In this document: piece by piece, positions 7,807 to 15,044 of the stretch | How positions within the stretch are numbered: position 1 is the first letter of the stretch | Layout: each line of letters starts with the position of its first letter | IMG/VR virus record: IMGVR_UViG_3300009691_000210 | Location: 1 to 23,731 of that record | Source: a virus | Length of the DNA: 23,731 nt | Reading direction: 5' to 3' (one strand) | Made by a program: the position numbers and the translations under genes | The notes under the pieces: generated by a model | What the model was told of the DNA's origin: nothing | Database searches by the model: none | Seen by the model: the letters and a program-made list of their open reading frames with translations, nothing else

Positions 7807-8487
7807 ATGGCCCACGCCTACCTCATCCCCGTCGCGGAATTGCCGCAGTACATCCCCGGGAGCTTCCTGGAGCAATTCCGCGTCCGCCCCGTCGAGGTCA
7901 AGATCTCGACGGCCGGAGCGCTCGGGATCATGGCCTTCGTCTGGCGTCCGCTCGGGGAGGCGAACTACAGCGCGCCGATCACGTCGAGCCCGCTCTCCTC
8001 GTGGACCTATGACCTGGAGGGCGCCTTCGCGATCATCATCTTCGGCGTCGGCACCTACGTGCTCAATTCGGTTTACACAATCGACGAGCAGGGCGCCGTG
8101 ACCCGGACGGGTGGGGCGATCGACACGGTCACTTCCACGCGCTACGACCTTCGCGAGAAGAAGGGCCAGGCGGCCACCGACATGTGCCTCGGGTGGATGG
8201 AGCCCGCTGTCAGGCCCCCGCTCACGTCGTGGGGCGCCGACGTGAAGGAGCACTACGCGGCGGTGCTCCACTACCTGCTCAAGAGCCACGTCGGGATGGC
8301 GCCGACGGAGGCCGCGGTGGGCGATGCCAACCTGCGCTTGCGCTTCGAGGACGCGCGCGAGTGGTTCCAGCGCATCGGCAAGGACCGAGGCGAGGCGCAA
8401 GACCTGGTGGACAGCAGCACCGATCTGCGTGTCGGTGACACGCTACTGCTCCCGGTGAGCAGCGCAGAGCCGGTGGGGTGGATCTGA
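7807..8487 (+). CDS. Head-tail connector, Mu gp36-like (DUF1320 type), with inserted beta domain
   Basis: This 226-residue protein matches the position of Mu gp36. Family-like sequence occurs in two parts: an N-terminal segment YLIPVAELPQYI (residues 5-16) and a helical C-terminal part (about 112-226) including WMEPAVRPPLTSWGADVKEH and HYLLKSHVG, as in adaptor proteins that sit beneath the portal. Between them, residues 28-110 hold a beta-rich insertion ending in GTYVLNSVYTIDEQG that also occurs in the sheath of this phage. Usual gp36 proteins are about 140 residues, so the insertion accounts for the extra length. The ATG starts three bases after the gp35-like stop. The stop overlaps the next start as TGATG. 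The connector role is inferred from family and order. Confidence 0.72.
   Translation: MAHAYLIPVAELPQYIPGSFLEQFRVRPVEVKISTAGALGIMAFVWRPLGEANYSAPITSSPLSSWTYDLEGAFAIIIFGVGTYVLNSVYTIDEQGAVTRTGGAIDTVTSTRYDLREKKGQAATDMCLGWMEPAVRPPLTSWGADVKEHYAAVLHYLLKSHVGMAPTEAAVGDANLRLRFEDAREWFQRIGKDRGEAQDLVDSSTDLRVGDTLLLPVSSAEPVGWI
7888..8136 (+). other. Recurrent virion beta domain, copy A (in gp36-like protein)
   Basis: Residues 28-110 run from VEVKISTAGALGIMAF to GGAIDTVTS. They align with copy B1 in the sheath (IKIKITNAGAIATMKF ... GTYVLNSTYDIG ... GGGINTVTQ), sharing the string GTYVLNS-Y and the trailing GG.I.TVT hairpin. This copy lacks the leading GTGTGTVT strand seen in copies B1 and C. Confidence 0.7.
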
Positions 8488-9050
8488 TGCCGCTCTCCGG
8501 CGACTTCGCCCGCCTGCGCCAGGTTGAGCGTGGTCTGCAGGATCTGACACGCACCAACGGTCGCGCGCAGCGCACGATCGGCCAGGCGGTTGGACGTGAG
8601 GTGCAGGGATTGCTCCGCGAGCAGCACGCTCGCGGCATCGCCCCGGAGGGCACGCCCTGGCCGGCGACGGCGCGTGGGAAGCCCGCGCTCCTCAGCCGCA
8701 AGATCCCGGGCTCGTTCAGCCGCAGCATCGCCGCCGGCGCTGTCGCGTTCCGATCGGAGATCGACTGGCTCTCGGCACATCACGAGGGCCACGTGTTCCC
8801 GCCGCGCGCTGTCGCCGACCGGGCGGTCATCCTGCGGTTCAACCGCAAGGGCCGGCTCGTGTCCGAGCGGCGATTCAAGCGCCTCAAGCGCGGCGTGGCG
8901 GTATTCGCGCGGGCGCATGCGATCCGGCAGCGCGTGCTGCCGCCACGCCCCATCTATCCGACGGGATCGATTCCGTCGCGGTGGGCCACAGCAATCAACC
9001 GCGGCGCCCTTGAGGGGATGCAGCGCTGGTATCAGCGTGCGACGAGGTGA
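8487..9050 (+). CDS. Virion morphogenesis / tail completion protein (P2 gpS, Mu gpG-like)
   Basis: The 187-residue product has the hallmarks of the phage virion morphogenesis family: an N-terminal helix-rich segment (RLRQVERGLQDLTRTNGRAQ), a central APEGTPWPATARGKPALL (residues about 50-67) like the family's 'PDG.P(W/Y)..R' signature, and a C-terminal RPIYPTG motif. These proteins act in head completion or head-tail joining. It is basic and likely cytoplasmic until assembled. The ATG at 8487 overlaps the upstream stop (TGATG). A GTG at 8478 would add three residues, but the overlapping ATG is the more usual arrangement here. Its exact assembly step is inferred from homologues. Confidence 0.75.
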   Translation: MPLSGDFARLRQVERGLQDLTRTNGRAQRTIGQAVGREVQGLLREQHARGIAPEGTPWPATARGKPALLSRKIPGSFSRSIAAGAVAFRSEIDWLSAHHEGHVFPPRAVADRAVILRFNRKGRLVSERRFKRLKRGVAVFARAHAIRQRVLPPRPIYPTGSIPSRWATAINRGALEGMQRWYQRATR

Positions 9051-9053
9051 CGG

Positions 9054-9509
9054 ATGCATACTGCTCCGACCTCGCCGCTGACGACGCTCGCCGTCGCCCT
9101 CCGCGAGGCGTCGACGCTGAAGGGTGCGGCGCAGGTGCTCGCGGGCGCCGACAAGCTCGCCGTGCAGGGGGCGCCGCCGCGCATCGTTCTGTTCCCGCTC
9201 CAGGGTCAGTACGAGAGCGCGACTGACAACTCCGCGCTTCGGGATCTGGAGCTACAGATCGCGGCTCGCATCTGGGCTCGGGACATCGACGGAGCTTGGG
9301 ATTTGCAAGTGCGCCTCCTCCAGGCGCTCGAGGAGCAGGGCGCGGCGGCGGGGCTCTATTGGCGACTTGGCTCTTGTGCGTGGGACACCGAACCGGACAC
9401 CACGCGACAGGGCCAGGAGCTCGAGGTGATCTTCACGGTGCGGCTCGCCGTCGACCGCGTGGCGACGCCGACCGGAAAGATCGATGCGGTTCAATACACG
9501 AAGGTCTGA
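9054..9509 (+). CDS. Probable tail terminator, Mu gp37-like
   Basis: This 151-residue protein stands between the morphogenesis protein and the sheath gene, where Mu encodes gp37. It has the alpha/beta pattern of small tail-terminator proteins: an N-terminal helix, a strand with PPRIVLFPLQGQYE (about 41-54), a central helix LQVRLLQALEEQGAAAGLYW (about 84-103), and a final strand LEVIFTVRLAVDRV. Such proteins cap the tube and sheath at the head-proximal end. The ATG lies three bases after the previous stop and is preceded by GACGAGG. No diagnostic motif allows certainty; order, length and fold pattern support the call. Confidence 0.55.
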   Translation: MHTAPTSPLTTLAVALREASTLKGAAQVLAGADKLAVQGAPPRIVLFPLQGQYESATDNSALRDLELQIAARIWARDIDGAWDLQVRLLQALEEQGAAAGLYWRLGSCAWDTEPDTTRQGQELEVIFTVRLAVDRVATPTGKIDAVQYTKV

Positions 9510-9510
9510 C

Positions 9511-9675
9511 ATGCCCGAAGAGAAGATTTCCCTCGAGGAATGGATCCTCCTCGAGCGGGTACCGCCCGCCCATGCCCGGGCCGCGCTTGCGGCCAGGGGA
9601 TGGGACGAGAGCGAGCCACGAGCGGCCGAGGAGTTTCGAGCCGCCCTCGACGACTTCTTGAACCGGAGGCTGTAA
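9511..9675 (+). CDS. Small acidic protein upstream of sheath (gp38 position)
   Basis: This 54-residue, strongly acidic helical protein (MPEEKISLEEWILLERVPPA...) lies directly after the tail terminator and four bases before the sheath start. Mu has a similarly small gene (gp38) in this place. The ATG at 9511 has AAGGT six to ten bases upstream and follows the upstream stop by one base, so it is preferred over an in-frame ATG at 9484 inside the preceding gene. The repeated charged helices suggest a helper or adaptor for the sheath, but no family was recognised and no function can be assigned. Confidence 0.6.
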   Translation: MPEEKISLEEWILLERVPPAHARAALAARGWDESEPRAAEEFRAALDDFLNRRL

Positions 9676-9678
9676 TCC

Positions 9679-11445
9679 ATGGCGCTCGGCGAAGCGACGT
9701 TTGAGATCCTCACCGGCGGAGGGCAGCAGCGCACCAGCGCGGCCGTGTCCGCCAAAACGATCGTTCAGCTCGGCGTCTCGCCGGGCGGCGACGAGGCCAA
9801 GCTTTACAAGTTCAGCGACCTCTCGGCGATCACGGCGACGCTCGATACCGGCCCGCTCGCCGAGGCGTGTGCCCTGCGGCATCGGACGGGACTCACCACC
9901 TACGCCGTCCCAACCAAGCCGAGCCAGGCCGGCGCGGTCGGAACGGTGACTCAGAAGGGGACCGGAACCGGCACCGTCACCGTCGGTACAGCGCCGCACA
10001 AGGCGATCAAGATCAAGATCACCAACGCGGGCGCCATCGCGACCATGAAGTTTCGCGTTTCCTACGATGGCGGTACGACCTATCAGCCCGAGGTGACCTC
10101 CGCCGACTCCGGCGGTGGCAGCTTCGTCTATCGCGTGCCCGGGACATTCTGCACACTCACCTTTGCTGCTGGCACGTATGTGCTCAATAGCACGTATGAT
10201 ATCGGTGTCGATGGGACCGTTACGATCGGTGGAGGCGGCATCAATACCGTCACCCAGGCGAGCGATCCGATCGACAATTACGACGTGGTCGTGAAGGTGG
10301 CGAAGGGCGGCGCGCTCGGCGTGGCCATCTTGCGCGTGAGCCTCGACGGCGAGAAGAGCACGCTGCCCGACATGCTCATTCCGTCCGGCGGAAAGGTGGT
10401 GGTGTCCGGAACAGGTCTCGTGCTCACCTGTGCGAACACCTTCGTCGTCGACGAGACCTACAGCTTTCTCGCCGCTCCGCCGGGGTTTTCGACGACCGAT
10501 CTCCAGAACGCCATGGTAGCGCTCCGAGGCGATGCATCAGCGCCACCGGTGGCCCTGGTTCACGTCATCGGTCTACCGTCGAGCGCCGCGAATGCGTTCA
10601 GCGCGGGCTCGACGCTCGATACCCAGATCGATACCGCCTTCAGTACCAACAACTTCGACTGGCAGGGGCTCGCCGAGTGCCCCTATAAGGACGATACGAT
10701 CGTCTCGGGCGGGGCGGCCATCGCCGACACGGCGGACACCGACGCCGCGATCACCTCAGCACGCGTCGGGTCGACGTTCGATCGCGTGGCCATCTGTGTG
10801 GGAACGCACCGGATGACCTCGCCGATCACCGGGCACAAGCTCAAGCGCCCACTCGGGTGGGCCCTCGCCGCCCGGTATGCGGACACGGAACCGCGTCAGG
10901 ATGTCTCCGCCGTCGCCGGCGGTGCTCTCCCGATCGTCGCGATCGGACGCGACGAGCGAACTGCAGCGACGACGCTGCACGACGTACAACTCAACGTCGC
11001 CCGGAGCTACATCGGTCGCTCCGGGGCGTTCCTGGCGATCGAATCTGGCGGGTTCGGCTGGCGCAACCTCACGACCGACGCAAGCTATCAGGATGCGGGG
11101 GGGGTCCGTGTGCTCGACGTGGCAGTGGCAGCGCTGCGCGTGGCCGGCCAGCGTTACCTGGGCGATCGGCCCGCGACCAACCCCGACGGCACGATCGAGG
11201 AGAAGGCGGCGCGTGCGAGAGAGACCGATCTCGACGGCGCGATCAAGCGTGCGACGGGGCTCCTCCGCGGTGGGGATTTCGATGCGCCACAAGCTTCGAT
11301 CGCCTCCGCCACTGTGCTGCGTACCTCGCAGCTCGGACAGTCGCCGCGTCGGCTCGACGTGCAGTACACGCTGCAACCGCTCGGATTCGTGTCGTCGGTG
11401 GCGGGCAAGGTCAGGTTTTCAGGTGTCATCTCGCTGGAGGCATAA
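9679..11445 (+). CDS. Contractile tail sheath protein (DUF2586 type) with two inserted beta domains
   Basis: This 588-residue protein should polymerise around the tail tube and contract on infection. The C-terminal half is family-like: TTLHDVQLNVARSYIGRSG (431-449), GVRVLDVAVAALRVAGQRYLG (475-495), GTIEEKAARARETDLDGAI and a final beta strand region (LGFVSSVAGKVRFSGVISLEA). Residues 94-192 and 195-268 are two tandem beta domains inserted before the first conserved sheath domain. Copy B1 resembles the insertion in the gp36-like protein, and copy B2 (VVVKVAKGGALGVAILRVSLDG) is a more diverged relative. The insertions probably face outward on the tail. The gene ends flush with the tube gene (stop then ATG at 11446), the usual sheath-tube order. 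Confidence 0.85.
   Translation: MALGEATFEILTGGGQQRTSAAVSAKTIVQLGVSPGGDEAKLYKFSDLSAITATLDTGPLAEACALRHRTGLTTYAVPTKPSQAGAVGTVTQKGTGTGTVTVGTAPHKAIKIKITNAGAIATMKFRVSYDGGTTYQPEVTSADSGGGSFVYRVPGTFCTLTFAAGTYVLNSTYDIGVDGTVTIGGGGINTVTQASDPIDNYDVVVKVAKGGALGVAILRVSLDGEKSTLPDMLIPSGGKVVVSGTGLVLTCANTFVVDETYSFLAAPPGFSTTDLQNAMVALRGDASAPPVALVHVIGLPSSAANAFSAGSTLDTQIDTAFSTNNFDWQGLAECPYKDDTIVSGGAAIADTADTDAAITSARVGSTFDRVAICVGTHRMTSPITGHKLKRPLGWALAARYADTEPRQDVSAVAGGALPIVAIGRDERTAATTLHDVQLNVARSYIGRSGAFLAIESGGFGWRNLTTDASYQDAGGVRVLDVAVAALRVAGQRYLGDRPATNPDGTIEEKAARARETDLDGAIKRATGLLRGGDFDAPQASIASATVLRTSQLGQSPRRLDVQYTLQPLGFVSSVAGKVRFSGVISLEA
9958..10257 (+). other. Recurrent virion beta domain, copy B1 (sheath)
   Basis: Sheath residues 94-193. 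It starts with GTGTGTVTV, continues KIKITNAGAIATMKFRVSYDGG, and ends FAAGTYVLNSTYDIG and GGGGINTVTQ. At DNA level, CCGGAACCGGCACCGT (9962-9977) is identical to 17272-17287 in the baseplate J copy. Confidence 0.75.
10261..10482 (+). other. Recurrent virion beta domain, copy B2 (sheath)
   Basis: Sheath residues 195-268, directly after copy B1. It shows the same strand order: VVVKVAKGGALGVAILRVSL, then SGTGLVLTCANTFVVDETYSF. It lacks the leading GTGTGTVT and the trailing GG.I.TVT hairpin, so it belongs to a shorter subtype. Confidence 0.65.
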
Positions 11446-11907
11446 ATGGCCACGATCAAAGGACAGGAATTCCAGCACGCGACGATTGATCTGCAAGTCG
11501 CGGGCGATATGGGATCCGTCACGATTCGGACCTTCGGCAGGCTCGAGTATAAGATCGGCGCCGAGAAGAAACCGGTCTATCGCGCCGACGGGAAAACGGT
11601 CGGTTACACGATCGACAACGAGAAGCTGTCCGGGAGCATCAGCATGCTGCAGAGCGAGTGGAAGGCCCTCAAGGAGAGGGTCGCCACCGCCTATCCGACG
11701 CTCGGCATCGGACAGATCGAGTTCGATTGGACCGTCACCTACGGCAACAACATCGCCACGCTCATGACCGACAAGTTACGCGGCGTGATGTTCAACGAGG
11801 AGCCGCGCTCGTCGCAGAGCAACCAGGATGCATTGATGGTCGACATCCCGTTGTTCATCTCCGAGGTCGAGCCGCACGGCGGGGCGTTCATCAAGTACGC
11901 CTCATAA
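11446..11907 (+). CDS. Tail tube protein (DUF2597 / Mu gpM-like)
   Basis: This 153-residue protein follows the sheath without a gap and should form the inner tail tube through which DNA passes. Its length, beta-rich pattern (ATIDLQVAGDMGSVTIRTFGRLEYK; KPVYRADGKTVGYTIDNEKLSGSI; IEFDWTVTYG) and order match DUF2597-type tube proteins that accompany DUF2586 sheaths. A long amphipathic helix (MLQSEWKALKERVATAYP) fits the tube-subunit helix on the outer wall. No signal or membrane segment is present. The chaperone gene begins nine bases after the stop with AAAGG as ribosome site. Confidence 0.85.
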   Translation: MATIKGQEFQHATIDLQVAGDMGSVTIRTFGRLEYKIGAEKKPVYRADGKTVGYTIDNEKLSGSISMLQSEWKALKERVATAYPTLGIGQIEFDWTVTYGNNIATLMTDKLRGVMFNEEPRSSQSNQDALMVDIPLFISEVEPHGGAFIKYAS

Positions 11908-11916
11908 AGGAATCTC

Positions 11917-12636
11917 ATGCAGGTCAAAGCACCCTCCCCCGAGGAGTTGGCTGCGCTCCTCGAGCAGCATCCGCACCGCCATCCGGAGAAGGCCACGATC
12001 ACTGTCATCGGCGACGGTGGCCGGGCGGTCCGTCTCCCGGTGCTCTTGGGAAATCCGTCGGGGGCGTGTCGCATGCCATCCGATAAGCCATCGTCGCCCG
12101 TCTGGGGGTCGCTCCTCGGAGCGGGTCTCCGCGTCCGGTCCGAGCCAACGGACATCGGCGAGCAGCTCGCGATCGATTGCGTGCTCTGTCCCGAGCGGTG
12201 TATCTGGACGCAGTGGGTGGGGCGGTGGCCGGGACTGCCACGCAAGGTAGCGGACCTGCTGCTGCAGAAGATCCGATCGCTCCCCGGAACCGTCGAGGTG
12301 CCGTGGGAGGGCGACGAGATCCCGGAGCCGATCGCCTCCGCTCTCGCCGCCCATCCGCGGGCGGTATGGCGTCGCCTGCGCGTGCCTGGCGATCCCGTCA
12401 TCGTGATCGATCCACCTCCGGCACCGGTCTGGCGGATCTTCCAGGATGCCATCGAGCGACCTCACGCCGATCTGTGGACCGCCGTGCGCGAACTGGCCGA
12501 GGGGCGCGTCATCGCGAGCGCACCAACCGCCATCGGTGAAGCCATCGACCGATGGCCGGGGATCGCCGTCCTTCTTGTCGGAGAAATCAACCGGCTCGTC
12601 GGGGCCGCGGCGGAGGTCGAGTTGGGGGAGTGGTGA
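11917..12636 (+). CDS. Putative tail assembly chaperone
   Basis: This 239-residue protein is placed between tube and tape measure, where contractile-tailed phages encode a chaperone that coats the tape measure during tail assembly. It is not recognised by motif. The N-terminal 60 residues are a charged helix and strand (SPEELAALLEQHP), and a cysteine cluster CVLCPERC (C88, C91, C95) follows. The second half contains several short helices, consistent with helical chaperones. AAAGG lies six bases before the ATG. The next gene overlaps its stop in the -1 frame, the usual arrangement for two-part tail chaperones made by frameshifting or coupling. It is longer than a typical gpG-like chaperone (about 140 residues), so the role is inferred from position. 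Confidence 0.5.
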   Translation: MQVKAPSPEELAALLEQHPHRHPEKATITVIGDGGRAVRLPVLLGNPSGACRMPSDKPSSPVWGSLLGAGLRVRSEPTDIGEQLAIDCVLCPERCIWTQWVGRWPGLPRKVADLLLQKIRSLPGTVEVPWEGDEIPEPIASALAAHPRAVWRRLRVPGDPVIVIDPPPAPVWRIFQDAIERPHADLWTAVRELAEGRVIASAPTAIGEAIDRWPGIAVLLVGEINRLVGAAAEVELGEW

Positions 12637-12791
12637 CGCGGTGGCGAGCCGCGCGGGATGACCCATGGCTCGCCGCCGAGGCGCTGCTGGCGCTGATGGG
12701 GGTGACAGCGCCGACGCAGAACCAGCAAGTGGGTGCGCTCCTCGTTTCGGAATTCGGTCTCCGTGTGATCCATGCGCTCGAGAGAAAATGA
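12633..12791 (+). CDS. Small -1 frame partner of the tail assembly chaperone
   Basis: The 52-residue product (MTRWRAARDDPWLAAEALLA ... VIHALERK) starts at a GTG that overlaps the previous stop as GTGA, and ends three bases before the tape measure ATG. The reading frame is -1 relative to the upstream gene and stays open back to a stop at 12537-12539, giving a 97-base overlap. This matches the G/GT arrangement of tail chaperones, where the second frame is reached by -1 slippage. A possible slip site is TTG GGG GAG at 12622-12630. GGGGGAG also lies two bases before the GTG, so ordinary reinitiation is equally plausible. Helical composition fits a chaperone tail that binds the tape measure. Confidence 0.5.
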   Translation: MTRWRAARDDPWLAAEALLALMGVTAPTQNQQVGALLVSEFGLRVIHALERK

Positions 12792-12794
12792 CCG

Positions 12795-14444
12795 ATGCCG
12801 CCGCTTCAATTCCAGCTCGCGCTGACGGGGAACTTCGCCGCCGCACTCGGTCCTGTCAATCGCACCCTCGGCGAGACGGACCGAAATCTCGAGAAGGCCC
12901 GTCGGAATGTTCGCGCCTTCGAGTCGCAACTGGGCGGGTTGCAGGCGGGGGCAGGTGGGTTCGGATTCAATCTCAGCGCGCTCTTCCAAGGCGGCTCGCT
13001 GTTCACGCTCGACTTGGCGCAGGCCGTCCATCTGGCCGTCGACGCGGTCAAGGCGCTCGTCGGCGCCATGGCCGAACTGGGGAAGGAGATCGTCAAGACG
13101 GCTGCCGAGGCGCAGGATCTCAACCTCGCCGTCCAACTCGACGTGGGCGAGCGCGGCGCGGGCGCAGTTCAGCAGCTGGCCGACAGTTTTGCGAACACCC
13201 GCTTCGACGATGATGAGATCCGACGATCGCTTCTGCCGCTCCTCGAGCAGGGGGTCACGGACACCGCACTGCTCGACGATCTGGCGACGGCCGCCGCTGA
13301 CGTGGCGGCGCGTCGTGGCCAAGGCGCCGAGGGGCTGCGCTCGGCGCTCGGCGCGTTCCAGCGCATCGCGCTGAAGGGCGAGGTCGACGGCCGCGCCCTG
13401 CGCGAATTGGCGATCGGGGAGGCCGCATTCTTTCAGGATCTTGGACAGCTCCTCGGCGTTTCGACGAAGCGCGCCGAGGAGTTGTCCAAAGCCGGCAAGG
13501 TCAAATCCGAAACCCTTCTCTCCGTCGCACTCAACCAGGTCGCGCAGCGGGAGGGCGGCACCCTCGGTACCGCCTCCCTGGCCGCCGGCCGCACCCTCGG
13601 TGCGACGCTCGAGCGCCTCTCCAACCTCCCCGGCAACCTCCTCAAGCAGCTCGCCGACACGCCCGGCCTCCATCGCCTGCAGAATGTTCTGGACAATTTC
13701 ATCGAAGTCCTCTCCGGCCCAGAGGGCGAGCGCGTGATGCGGGAGATCGGCAACCTCCTCGCCTTCGTCGCGGAGTCGCTGTTTTCGCTCGTGTCCGGCG
13801 AGGGTGGACTGCAGAGGATCACCTTCGTGGTGAGGTCGATCGCCGCTGGCGTGAGAACATTCTGGGAGGTGATGCAGGCGGGATCGAATGCGACCCTGGC
13901 CATCGTCGACGGGATCTCCGACGCTTACCACGCCGTAGCCCGTGCTATCGATAACGTCGTCGATGCGATCGGTCGGTCCATCGATCGGACGAAGGATCTG
14001 TTCTCCGGGACGCTCGACCGCGTCCGCGGTTTGTTCGTCGGAGACGCTGTCGAGGAAGCGCGGGAAGCGGGGCGGGCGCTCGGCGAGGCGCTACCGGAGG
14101 GAGCGCAGGAAGGACTCGACGCGCGAAGTCCCTCGCGCAAGATGATGCTGCTCGGCGCGGGTGCCTCGGAGGGCTTCGCGCTCGGTGTCGAGTCCGGCGC
14201 CGGCGGGGTGCGCTCGGCGACTCGACGCGCCATCGTCGATACGGCCCTCGGCGCGAGCGGAGAGGGCCGTCTTCTCGCCGCCCCGGCGGCAGCGACGACG
14301 CTCTCAGTGCCCGTCGAGGTCAACGTGTACGCGAGCGGTCGCGACGTAGAAGACCTGGCCCAGACCGTCGAGCAGGGGGTGCGCGTGGCGCTGCGTCGCG
14401 CGTTCGACGAGATCGGCTATGGACTCGGCGCGCAGGGGGTCTGA
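12795..14444 (+). CDS. Tail tape measure protein
   Basis: This 549-residue, almost wholly helical protein should set tail length and be packed inside the tube. Features are an N-terminal coiled coil (NRTLGETDRNLEKARRNVRA, 22-41), a hydrophobic or amphipathic stretch (71-100), the common tape-measure middle domain with RALRELAIGEAAFFQDLGQL (200-219) and KVKSETLLSVALNQ, a second hydrophobic region (about 320-375), and the C-terminal signature LDARSPSRKMMLLGAGASEG (441-460) with FALGV. At about 0.15 nm per helical residue the tail would be roughly 80 nm, a rough estimate. It starts three bases after the small chaperone and ends TGATG with the next gene. No peptidase or lysozyme domain is visible. 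Confidence 0.88.
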   Translation: MPPLQFQLALTGNFAAALGPVNRTLGETDRNLEKARRNVRAFESQLGGLQAGAGGFGFNLSALFQGGSLFTLDLAQAVHLAVDAVKALVGAMAELGKEIVKTAAEAQDLNLAVQLDVGERGAGAVQQLADSFANTRFDDDEIRRSLLPLLEQGVTDTALLDDLATAAADVAARRGQGAEGLRSALGAFQRIALKGEVDGRALRELAIGEAAFFQDLGQLLGVSTKRAEELSKAGKVKSETLLSVALNQVAQREGGTLGTASLAAGRTLGATLERLSNLPGNLLKQLADTPGLHRLQNVLDNFIEVLSGPEGERVMREIGNLLAFVAESLFSLVSGEGGLQRITFVVRSIAAGVRTFWEVMQAGSNATLAIVDGISDAYHAVARAIDNVVDAIGRSIDRTKDLFSGTLDRVRGLFVGDAVEEAREAGRALGEALPEGAQEGLDARSPSRKMMLLGAGASEGFALGVESGAGGVRSATRRAIVDTALGASGEGRLLAAPAAATTLSVPVEVNVYASGRDVEDLAQTVEQGVRVALRRAFDEIGYGLGAQGV

Positions 14445-15040
14445 TGCCACTCGTCCTCAGTCGCAGTTTTCCCGCGTTGGCGCCGACGGGAGGCGCAGCC
14501 GGACCTGTATATCTTACTGGCTGGGATCTGGGTGTACTTGGCGGAGATCGGATCGCGGGTAAGACCCGCATCGTCCGCGGGGGCTTCCGTCTCAAGATTG
14601 ACCCAAAGCAGCGAGCGGGGGCGAATGGATCACGACCTACGATCCACGGGCTCGAGCCGCAAGAGTTTGAGATCGAAATTACCGCTTGGACCGAAAAGCA
14701 GCGTGAGCAGATTCTTGTTCTAGTCGATCGCTATGGTCCAAATTCCAATCGATTATCGGAGCCCGTGGAATTTCGCCATCCGCAGATAGGCACATCAGGA
14801 TCAGTTAACGTCATCGTATATGATTGTCGTATTATCGAGAGAGATGGATTGATAACGAAGCATAGAATGCAATTATTGCACTGGCTTCCGCCTGCCGCCA
14901 AGGGCGGCAAAAAGGCAGTCACCACGACGCCGGTCCGTGCTGTCCGGAACGTGCGGCGGGAGGATGCCGAGCGGCGCGCCGCGGACGCCGGAGAGACGCC
15001 CCAGGCGCCGAGCACGACGCCCAGCACCTTCGCCCCCTGA
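14444..15040 (+). CDS. Baseplate / tail hub-associated protein
   Basis: This 198-residue protein lies between the tape measure and the hub-like gene, where Mu encodes its DNA-circulation protein gpN, but it does not resemble gpN. Residues 20-55 contain VYLTGWDLGVLGGDRIAGKT, and residues 66-150 hold a beta/alpha core with TIHGLEPQEFEIEITAWTE and HPQIGTSGSVNVIVYDC. The last 45 residues are basic, then Ala/Thr/Pro-rich, and likely disordered. The DNA from about 14690 to 14885 is much more AT-rich than its neighbours (about 35% G+C over 14821-14880 by hand count), with rarer A/T-ending codons. This suggests recent replacement of the core. The start overlaps the tape measure stop. The precise role is unknown. 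Confidence 0.5.
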   Translation: MPLVLSRSFPALAPTGGAAGPVYLTGWDLGVLGGDRIAGKTRIVRGGFRLKIDPKQRAGANGSRPTIHGLEPQEFEIEITAWTEKQREQILVLVDRYGPNSNRLSEPVEFRHPQIGTSGSVNVIVYDCRIIERDGLITKHRMQLLHWLPPAAKGGKKAVTTTPVRAVRNVRREDAERRAADAGETPQAPSTTPSTFAP

Positions 15041-15044
15041 GACT

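Noticed and set aside
7312-8400. Minus-strand open frame of 362 residues
   Set aside because: It is antisense to the gp35-like and gp36-like genes, which fit the conserved order and have proper starts.
12462-13931. Minus-strand open frame of 489 residues, nearly as long as the gene it opposes
   Set aside because: The plus-strand tape measure has clear family signatures; the antisense product is Arg/Glu-rich without motifs or a fitting ribosome site.
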